DNA from: Luteolibacter pohnpeiensis
GTDB taxonomy: Bacteria; Verrucomicrobiota; Verrucomicrobiia; Verrucomicrobiales; Akkermansiaceae
Direction of reading: 5' to 3'
Length of the DNA stretch: 49,868 bases
NCBI RefSeq assembly: GCF_016595435.1
Contig: NZ_JAENIJ010000031.1
Coordinates: forward strand, 1 to 49,868
Shown here: piece after piece, positions 43,962 to 49,868 of the stretch
Layout: the number at the start of each line of letters is the position of its first letter
How positions within the stretch are numbered: position 1 is the stretch's first letter
Made by a program: the position numbers and the translations under genes
The notes under the pieces: model-generated
What the model was told of the DNA's origin: nothing
Database searches by the model: none
The model's input: only the letters and a program-made list of their open reading frames with translations

Positions 43962-44789
43962 ATGAAAACCTATCTAACACTCGGTGGCGCGATTCTTGGC
44001 CTCGCCTTGGGCTATGTTGCCGGAAACAGCGAACAATCCGGTTCCTCCACGAATCAGAAAACGAGCTCCAACGCATCGGCCACTTCGCGCACTGTCAATC
44101 GCTCGTCTGCAGATAGCTCTAATCCCCGAACCGTGCGGAATTCGCGTGCGACCCAAGAAGAAGTAGGCCTCACTCGTGAACAGGCTGATCTCATTTTGGA
44201 GGAACCCAGTCGGTTCATTCTCTCTTACCATAAGTCTCGTGAGGCAAATAACTTCCTGGACCAAACTTGGTGGACTGATTTGGCGAAATTTCTCGGGCTA
44301 GAGGAATCGCAGGCTGCAAGGTTCGATCAAAAGATGCGCACGTTTTCCACGGATGCATACGAAATCATCCAGAATCAATCAGTGGTCGATTCCACCGTTC
44401 CCGGCAAAATTCAAATCGATCTCGGTCATGCTGCTGCTGGTTTTCATCAACGGCTTGAGTCATTCGGTGATGAGCTCAAATCGGTGATCGGTGATCGGGA
44501 TTACTCTCGCTTGAAAGCTGTGACAGATCTGGATGCTTTAGGGGATCGTATTTCCAAACAGACGAAATTTGAGATTCGCTTCAATGCATTGCCCAGCTCG
44601 GACCAAACCATTCTGCAGTTTGAGATCGATCGGAGCAATGGCGACGCAAATCCCGAGCAGTTTCGTATAATGCTACAAGTTCAGAACGATCAAATTTCCG
44701 AACAAATGCGCAACATGAAACCTTTTGAACGATTCATCCCTGATCTTGACTGGGATCAATTCGTGAAGCAACGGATTGATCACCCGTGA
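43962..44789 (+). CDS. Membrane-anchored unknown protein, family A copy 2
   Basis: The 275-residue protein has an N-terminal transmembrane helix (about 6-21, TLGGAILGLALGYVAG), a serine/threonine/asparagine-rich linker (25-65), and a helical domain homologous to family A copy 1 (42072-42929). The linker is more polar than in copy 1 and the core has diverged, but the order of motifs is kept. It starts 5 bp after family B copy 1 and ends 23 bp before family B copy 2. Confidence 0.75.
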   Translation: MKTYLTLGGAILGLALGYVAGNSEQSGSSTNQKTSSNASATSRTVNRSSADSSNPRTVRNSRATQEEVGLTREQADLILEEPSRFILSYHKSREANNFLDQTWWTDLAKFLGLEESQAARFDQKMRTFSTDAYEIIQNQSVVDSTVPGKIQIDLGHAAAGFHQRLESFGDELKSVIGDRDYSRLKAVTDLDALGDRISKQTKFEIRFNALPSSDQTILQFEIDRSNGDANPEQFRIMLQVQNDQISEQMRNMKPFERFIPDLDWDQFVKQRIDHP

Positions 44790-44812
44790 CTGCCTCAAGG
44801 TTGTAACCACCC

Positions 44813-45772
44813 ATGAAAGCCGCTTTCTACTCCATTCTCATCCTCGCCTGCTCCGCAGTCGCAGGCTGGTTGATCGCAGATAGTGACGCCTTGGGATTGG
44901 TGGAGCAATCGAGCAGTGTGAAACAACCCATTGCCCCGAAACTCCAAAGCCAACCAGCCGAAAAGCCACCTGCAGAAATGCCAGTGGCGGCGCCGGATCC
45001 GGATGAAATTTTCGCCTCTCAATTGGCCGATTTGCGTTCCTTACGCGGCAGCCCGCAGCTCTCTGCAGGATATTGGATGGGAGACGATGAAAGAATCATT
45101 GACCCTGGATTTCCACATCTCGCGAGGTGGTTGAAGTTGAGCGAGGCGCAACGCGTGTTACTTGCCGGAATCCTCCGCTCGTCTGCCAACGCCCGCCGTG
45201 CCTGGGAATTGGCCAATCTGCATGCGGAGAGAAGCCAAGTCGGGAGTTTTCACGTGAACTGGATCGACCACGATGATGAAAGTCTACCAGCCCTGAAGCA
45301 GGCGCTTGCGAGCGAGTTCGGCGACGAGCTGGCTGAAGCGATTTTTCTGCGCGGCAATCTGCATCGATTTTTCGAGCCCGTGCCGGGTTGGAATACCCGG
45401 CGAACCGATGACATCAGTTTGGAAATCACCGCTCGCCCGGGCAGTGGGATTTTACTGAAGCTGACGAATGGAAACTGGAGCCAGTCCCTGCCGTGGTCCG
45501 AGAAGGAATTCCCGGTCCGGGCATTGCCCAGACTGGAGCACGTGTTTGACTACAGCGCGGATGCCGAGGCGATCTTCAATTCGAGCAAGGAAACTGAGTA
45601 TCCGTCGGCAAAAAACATCGCCGGAAAACCCGGATATGTTGTCAGCCCTTACAGTGAGCGCCAGATCGACGTTCGGAATATCCCACCGGGCACTTTGGTG
45701 AACGACCCGAATTTCCCATCGAGTCAGAAAGCCTACTTTCGGATACCAAATCCAATCTCGGCCACCAATTGA
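44813..45772 (+). CDS. Membrane-anchored unknown protein, family B copy 2
   Basis: The 319-residue protein has an N-terminal transmembrane helix (about 4-23) and shares with family B copy 1 (43006-43956) LRGSPQLSAGYWMGDD, FPHLARWLKLSEAQ, WIDHDDESLPALKQALASEFG, IFLRGNLHRFFEPVPGWN and the C-terminal IDVRNIPPGTLVNDPNFPS followed by YFRIP. About half of the core residues are identical. It ends the A-B-A-B array. The conserved WIDHD and RGNLHRFFEP segments would be the best guides for a family search. Confidence 0.8.
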   Translation: MKAAFYSILILACSAVAGWLIADSDALGLVEQSSSVKQPIAPKLQSQPAEKPPAEMPVAAPDPDEIFASQLADLRSLRGSPQLSAGYWMGDDERIIDPGFPHLARWLKLSEAQRVLLAGILRSSANARRAWELANLHAERSQVGSFHVNWIDHDDESLPALKQALASEFGDELAEAIFLRGNLHRFFEPVPGWNTRRTDDISLEITARPGSGILLKLTNGNWSQSLPWSEKEFPVRALPRLEHVFDYSADAEAIFNSSKETEYPSAKNIAGKPGYVVSPYSERQIDVRNIPPGTLVNDPNFPSSQKAYFRIPNPISATN

Positions 45773-45950
45773 GCGTTGGAAATCGCGGAAACTTTGGGGA
45801 CCCGAGAGTCGACTAAAGCCCTATTTTGAAATCGGTGCCATCCCTTAAGAAGGAGCCATCGTCCCGTTTCAACTGGCTTTTATCCCATGCGGCTAGTGCG
45901 CGCGATCTCAGTTTGCAGGAATGCAACCGGATATACGCTCCTCACTAAAA

Positions 45951-46571
45951 ATGAAAAAATACCTATTCTCGGCAATGTTATGCCTTGGCAGTGCCAAGGC
46001 TGCAACAGTGAGTTACTCTGACTCATTCAACGTCAATGAGTCTTATGCATCCATTACATCTCCCCAGGAGGTTTTCTCTGCAGGCTACCTGACCGCTCAA
46101 TTGCCTGCATTCGATGCCTCCCTTGGAACCTTGGAGTCCTTCACTATCACATGGTCTCTGTCGGGTACTCTTGATGCCTCATCGGGTGGTGGAAGTGTTG
46201 GTTATGTAGGTGATTTCCTCATTGCATCTACCACATTGACCGGCGCATCAGGTGGCGGAGGCGGCGGTGGTGGTGGCGCTCCGGTTTCATTCAGTTTCCC
46301 AGGCGGTTCAACCAGCTTTAGTTACACCTACAATGTTGCGGATGTTGGAACCACATTCGATCAGACGATCCTGGATGCTCTGACAGGCGGCGGAGATGTC
46401 GATGTGACTTGGGATACGCCATTCACCATTTCGAGCACCTTTACCGATGCCAATATTTCCATCAATGCATCGGTGGATCTGACCTACACCTATTCTCCAA
46501 TCCCGGAGCCTTCATCTGCACTGCTGGGAGCCGCCGCCATCGGGTCGGCATTCGTTCGAAGAAGACGCTGA
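45951..46571 (+). CDS. Secreted PEP-CTERM protein with a beta-rich domain
   Basis: The 206-residue product from ATG 45951 has the signal peptide MKKYLFSAMLCLGSAKAA, a T/S/G-rich beta-sandwich-like mature part (an uninterrupted glycine run near 110, in TGASGGGGGGG), and a C-terminal sorting signal PEPSSALLGAAAIGSAF then VRRRR. It is the second exosortase substrate in the window and is not similar to the first beyond the tag. The mature part resembles choice-of-anchor domains of PEP-CTERM proteins (weak recall). A longer start at 45921 adds 10 residues and a poor signal. Confidence 0.85.
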   Translation: MKKYLFSAMLCLGSAKAATVSYSDSFNVNESYASITSPQEVFSAGYLTAQLPAFDASLGTLESFTITWSLSGTLDASSGGGSVGYVGDFLIASTTLTGASGGGGGGGGGAPVSFSFPGGSTSFSYTYNVADVGTTFDQTILDALTGGGDVDVTWDTPFTISSTFTDANISINASVDLTYTYSPIPEPSSALLGAAAIGSAFVRRRR

Positions 46572-46722
46572 TTTCAGTTCGCTTGTTCGGTACCATGCAA
46601 TCGCGTCGTTGGTTATCCAGCGGCGCGATTTTGCGCTCCAAGGGAGTTCATTTGGGGCAAAGAAATCCATTTTCATGAGGATTTCCACCGCAGCCATGTG
46701 GGTTTGGCATACCTAGCTGTGT

Positions 46723-46752
46723 TTGACAGGCAATCTCATGCCGGTGTCTAAT
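46723..46752 (+). promoter_or_regulatory. Candidate promoter of the glutaminase-family gene
   Basis: TTGACA (46723-46728) is a perfect -35 box and TCTAAT (46747-46752) a near-consensus -10 box, with an 18-bp spacer, 37 bp before the ATG at 46790. A short inverted repeat AATTTC-GAA-GAAATT (46771-46785) lies between promoter and start and could be an operator. Confidence 0.5.
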
Positions 46753-46789
46753 TTTGTCCCATTCGCTAGTAATTTCGAAGAAATTCACC

Positions 46790-49405
46790 ATGAAGAGAAC
46801 CCATAAATTCACCACAAAAATCGCTGCGTGCCTGATCGCGGCGAGCGCGACGGGACACGCCGCGGACACACGCCAGCATCCGCCTGGTGAAACCGATTTG
46901 ATTCCGCCTGCCACCCCATTGGTGGCGTGCGACCCTTACTTCAGCATCTGGTCCCCTGGCGATACGCTCAATGGCGTTGAAACCACTCACTGGACCGGAC
47001 GCCGCCATCAGCTGACCAGTCTGGTAAAAATCGATGGTAAATCGCTCCGTGTCATGGGCGCTACGCCATCCTCCGTGCCCGCCATGGAGCAGACCTCCCT
47101 GACCGTTCACCCCACCCAAACGGTTTACCAATTTGCAGGTGAAGGCATCGAATTGTCACTCACCTTCACCACTCCGGCACTGCCGGAAGACATGGACCTG
47201 CTTTCACGTCCAGTCACTTATCTGACCTACGATTTCAAAGCAACAGACGGTAAGGAGCACGATGTTTCAGTCTACCTCGCGGCATCGGGTGAGCTCACGG
47301 TAAACAACACCGATCAGGCTGTGACCTGGAAAGATGCCAGCGCAGACGGACTGGCCGTCTTGAGTGTTGGCTCAAAGGCCCAACAAATCCTAGGTAAAGC
47401 TGGCGATGACCAGCGTATCGACTGGGGTTACCTTTACCTCGCAGCACCAGACAGTGTCACGGAATCCCGTGCCTTCGCTGCGCCCCAAGACCTTGCACTT
47501 TCATTTGCTGAAAAAGGACTGGAAACCAAAAAAGACGCGAGCGGGTCATCCGATCATGCCGATGGCATCGCTGCTGGCCTTGAGCTCAAGTCTGTCAAAG
47601 TTGGAAAAGAAAGCGTCTCCAGATGGGCGATGCTCGCTTATGACGATTTGTATTCGATCCAATACAATCACAAGAACCTCCGGCCATATTGGCGCCGGAA
47701 TGGCTGGGAAGCGAAGGACCTCCTCGCAGCCTCCGCCAAGCAATACGACGCGATCCAGGAGCATTGTGCTAAATTCGATGCCGATCTCTACGCTGATCTC
47801 AAATCCATCGGTGGTGAAAAATACGCAAAGCTTGCCTCCCTTGCTTACCGCCAATGTTTCGCAGCCGGAAAATTCGTGGCTGATGAAAACGGTCAGCCAC
47901 TGCAATTTTCAAAGGAAAACCACTCCAACGGCTGCATCGCCACTTCGGACGTTTTCTACCCAATGGCACCTCAGTTTCTGCTGTTCGGATCAAGCGTCGC
48001 CAAATCCTTCATCACTCCGTTCATGGAGTATGCAAAAAGCGATCGCTGGAAATTCCCTTTCGCACCACACGATCTTGGCACCTACCCATGGGCGAACGGA
48101 CAAGTCTACGGCGGTGGTGAAAGGACCGAGGAAAACCAGATGCCAGTCGAAGAAAGCGGGAACCTTCTCATTCTCATGGCTGCCGTTGCAAAAATCGATG
48201 GCAATGCCGACTATGCAGGCCGCTACTGGGATCGCCTCAGCCAATGGGCCGCCTACCTGAAAAAGGAAGGATTTGATCCAGCAAACCAGCTCTGCACCGA
48301 CGACTTTGCGGGCCACCTCGCTCACAACGTGAATCTCAGTGTCAAAGCAATCTGCGGTCTCGCTGCCTATTCCAAACTCTGCGAAATGCGCGGAGAAACC
48401 CAGCTGGCTGAGGAATATGCAAAGACCGCCAAAGAATTCGCCAAACGATGGGTTGAGGAAGCAACAGATGGCGATCACACCCGCCTTGCGTTCGATCGTG
48501 CTGGCACCTGGAGTCAGAAATACAATCTCGTTTGGGACAAAATCCTCGGACTGGATCTATTTCCAGACGAAGTCCGCCGCAGCGAAATGGATTATTACCT
48601 GAAGAAGCAAAACACCTACGGCTTGCCTCTGGATAACCGTAAGACCTACACCAAGCTCGACTGGATTCTTTGGACCGCCACTCTCACTCAGGATCAAAAC
48701 GATTTCGAAGCCTTGGTTTCGCCCGTTTTCAAGTTCCTCAACGAAGGCCCTTCCCGCTCGCCGATGACCGACTGGTATGAAACCATCAGCGGCAAAAAAG
48801 TCGGATTTACCGCCCGCCCCGTAGTTGGCGGCGTATACCTCCAAACTCTGTATCATCCAGACTTGTGGAAAAAATACGCCACAAAAGACCGGACCAAAGC
48901 TGCAAATTGGGCAGAAATGCCCGAATACATCGCTCCTATCGTCAAGACCCTGGTTCCAGGCGCCGAAGACAAGAATGATGTCATCTGGAGCTATACCACC
49001 GACAAGCCATCGGCTGACTGGTTCAGCAAAAGCTTCGACGATTCGAATTGGAAAAAAGGTGCCGCAGGATTCGGTGGAGGTGGACCACCTCGTGCCAAAA
49101 TCCGGACCCCGTGGACAAACTCCGACATTTGGGTAAGACGCGAGTTCACCATGCCGCATGAGATTCCATCGACTGTCGCTCTGTCAGCCTATCATGATGA
49201 AGACATCGTAGTTTACATCAACGGTGTACATGCTGCAGATGCCGGGGGCTTCGTCACTGCTCCAAAAATCATCGAATTGACAGAAGAAGGCAAAGCCGCA
49301 CTGAAACCAGGCAAAAACATCATCGCCGTTCACTGTCACCAAACCGGTGGTGGCCAGTATCTGGATGTCAGCATCGTAAACGTTCTTCCCGGTAAGAAAA
49401 AATAA
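46790..49405 (+). CDS. Secreted glutaminase-family protein (DUF4965/DUF5127 type) with C-terminal lectin-like domain
   Basis: The 871-residue exported protein has a signal peptide (about 5-25, KIAACLIAASATGHAA). The N-terminal domain carries PATPLVACDPYFSIWSPGDT and TTHWTGRRHQLTSLVKIDGK. A DUF5127-like part follows, then a helical DUF4965/DUF1793 core near 350-700, including EENQMPVEESGNLLILMAAV and RAGTWSQKYNLVWDK. These match fungal and bacterial glutaminase GtaA-like proteins; the enzymatic activity of bacterial members is not certain. The C-terminal 130 residues (YHDEDIVVYINGV, AVHCHQTGGGQYLDV) resemble a galactose-binding-like beta sandwich. ATG 46790 is preferred, as it opens the signal peptide directly. 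Confidence 0.85.
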   Translation: MKRTHKFTTKIAACLIAASATGHAADTRQHPPGETDLIPPATPLVACDPYFSIWSPGDTLNGVETTHWTGRRHQLTSLVKIDGKSLRVMGATPSSVPAMEQTSLTVHPTQTVYQFAGEGIELSLTFTTPALPEDMDLLSRPVTYLTYDFKATDGKEHDVSVYLAASGELTVNNTDQAVTWKDASADGLAVLSVGSKAQQILGKAGDDQRIDWGYLYLAAPDSVTESRAFAAPQDLALSFAEKGLETKKDASGSSDHADGIAAGLELKSVKVGKESVSRWAMLAYDDLYSIQYNHKNLRPYWRRNGWEAKDLLAASAKQYDAIQEHCAKFDADLYADLKSIGGEKYAKLASLAYRQCFAAGKFVADENGQPLQFSKENHSNGCIATSDVFYPMAPQFLLFGSSVAKSFITPFMEYAKSDRWKFPFAPHDLGTYPWANGQVYGGGERTEENQMPVEESGNLLILMAAVAKIDGNADYAGRYWDRLSQWAAYLKKEGFDPANQLCTDDFAGHLAHNVNLSVKAICGLAAYSKLCEMRGETQLAEEYAKTAKEFAKRWVEEATDGDHTRLAFDRAGTWSQKYNLVWDKILGLDLFPDEVRRSEMDYYLKKQNTYGLPLDNRKTYTKLDWILWTATLTQDQNDFEALVSPVFKFLNEGPSRSPMTDWYETISGKKVGFTARPVVGGVYLQTLYHPDLWKKYATKDRTKAANWAEMPEYIAPIVKTLVPGAEDKNDVIWSYTTDKPSADWFSKSFDDSNWKKGAAGFGGGGPPRAKIRTPWTNSDIWVRREFTMPHEIPSTVALSAYHDEDIVVYINGVHAADAGGFVTAPKIIELTEEGKAALKPGKNIIAVHCHQTGGGQYLDVSIVNVLPGKKK

Positions 49406-49428
49406 TTCGCCCCGATCCACCATGCACC

Positions 49429-49461
49429 AAAGCGCGGGGGTAATGCCTCCGCGCTTTTTTT
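49429..49461 (+). terminator. Strong rho-independent terminator after the glutaminase-family gene
   Basis: AAAGCGCGG (49429-49437) pairs exactly with CCGCGCTTT (49449-49457), with three more weaker inner pairs (GGG with CCT), and is followed by a continuous T-run to 49461. A classical terminator 24 bp after the stop codon. Confidence 0.85.
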
Positions 49462-49826
49462 GTGCTTTAGATCAAACTCAAAAAGCCTGTCCGTTTATCG
49501 AAGATGAGCACTCCAGACGGAGCGCAAGACTTCGGGTTGATTCAGATGCGACCAATTTGACCAAATTTTCCAAATAAGAATAGCAGCCCAACCGCCATTC
49601 CGCCGGGCTCAGTGAGCGACCAGCCTACGTTTATCACATTTCAAAACAAGTATGTGGCTGAATACATTACGCATCCATGGCTCTATTCACTAAAATCTGA
49701 AAAGGCCTATTCAAAGCTGTAACACCTGCTGTTGCGTTGCGGAGTAATAGCGGAATTCCAGTGTTCCGAGCATTTGAGGATTTACCTCAGATCATTCAAA
49801 CCGGTGGCAGCAGGGCGGGGTGAGAT
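49462..49826. other. Gene-free stretch at the right end
   Basis: No reading frame of convincing protein character is present on either strand in these 365 bases. I see no tRNA, no repeat and no promoter strong enough to name. It is more AT-rich than the preceding gene and may be an ordinary intergenic region or the decayed end of a gene. Confidence 0.4.
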
Positions 49827-49868
49827 TTATCTGTTGGGGTTGAATTCGATAACGAAGTGTTCGATCCG
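49827..49868 (-). CDS. Possible 3' end of a gene entering from the right
   Basis: Leftward from the window edge, the frame RIEHFVIEFNPNR ends at TAA 49829-49827. The 13 residues look like a protein end (hydrophobic beta strand, polar tail), but this is too short to be sure. Confidence 0.2.
   Translation of the reverse strand, partial: RIEHFVIEFNPNR

Noticed and set aside
46250..46278. Run of GGT/GGC glycine codons as a repeat element
   Set aside because: It is an in-frame glycine run inside the PEP-CTERM protein and explains itself as a linker.
1..49868. CRISPR array, tRNA, rRNA, insertion sequence with transposase, or integrase
   Set aside because: I looked for regular short repeats, tRNA-like cloverleaves and recombinase motifs and saw none. 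The acquired-looking parts (1-2460 and 25675-26108) have no mobility genes of their own.

Overview
The window reads as a chromosomal segment of a Gram-negative bacterium of the phylum Verrucomicrobiota, most likely a Verrucomicrobiales/Luteolibacter-like lineage. This placement is inference from gene content, because no rRNA or other taxonomic marker is present. The signs are two small secreted proteins with PEP-CTERM tails, an ECF sigma factor fused to a membrane-anchored extracytoplasmic domain, a thrombospondin-type-3 repeat protein, LPS assembly genes, and a set of secreted carbohydrate/peptide-degrading enzymes.

Layout. (1) 1-2460 is an AT-richer accessory patch: a partial gene at the left edge, two small unknown genes, a secreted polymorphic-toxin-like protein split by an in-frame TGA, a short fragment of a larger protein, and an opposing frameshifted DUF1003 remnant. 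(2) 2462-6968 is a three-gene leftward operon of secreted proteins with 4-bp start/stop overlaps. (3) 7118-9808 carries housekeeping genes asd, a farnesyl-diphosphate-type synthase and truA. A YdbC/PdxI-like aldo-keto reductase follows, divergent from a TetR regulator, with a clean palindrome between them. (4) 11487-19066 holds an N-acetylmuramoyl-alanine amidase and a six-gene envelope operon: TPR protein, unknown secreted protein, ExbB, two ExbD, and a membrane-anchored VWA protein. (5) 19176-22422 is the sigma factor fusion with a partner that resembles its outer domain. (6) 22441-25625 (leftward) is DUF1844, kdsA, an LptC/LptA-like protein and lptB; lptD lies at 32077-34530. Between them sit a decayed YefM/YoeB-type toxin-antitoxin unit bounded by a perfect 22-bp direct repeat, a GH92 mannosidase and an M16 peptidase. 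(7) 34638-41985 has a TIGR01777 epimerase, a KefB-type antiporter, a PEP-CTERM protein, a DASS anion transporter, an SGNH-like esterase with an Ig-like domain, and a HAD phosphatase. (8) 42072-45772 is an A-B-A-B tandem duplication of two unrecognised membrane-anchored gene families. (9) 45951-49461 has a second PEP-CTERM protein and a glutaminase-family protein with its own promoter and a strong terminator. The last 400 bp are essentially gene-free.

Envelope biology links many of the genes: Kdo synthesis (KdsA), LPS transport (LptB, LptC/A, LptD), cell-wall turnover (amidase), energised membrane transport (ExbB/ExbD), and outer-surface display (PEP-CTERM). The best candidates for undescribed biology are the A-B-A-B array, the sigma-factor fusion with its partner, the TPR/ExbBD/VWA operon, and the split secreted toxin with its zinc-ribbon neighbour.
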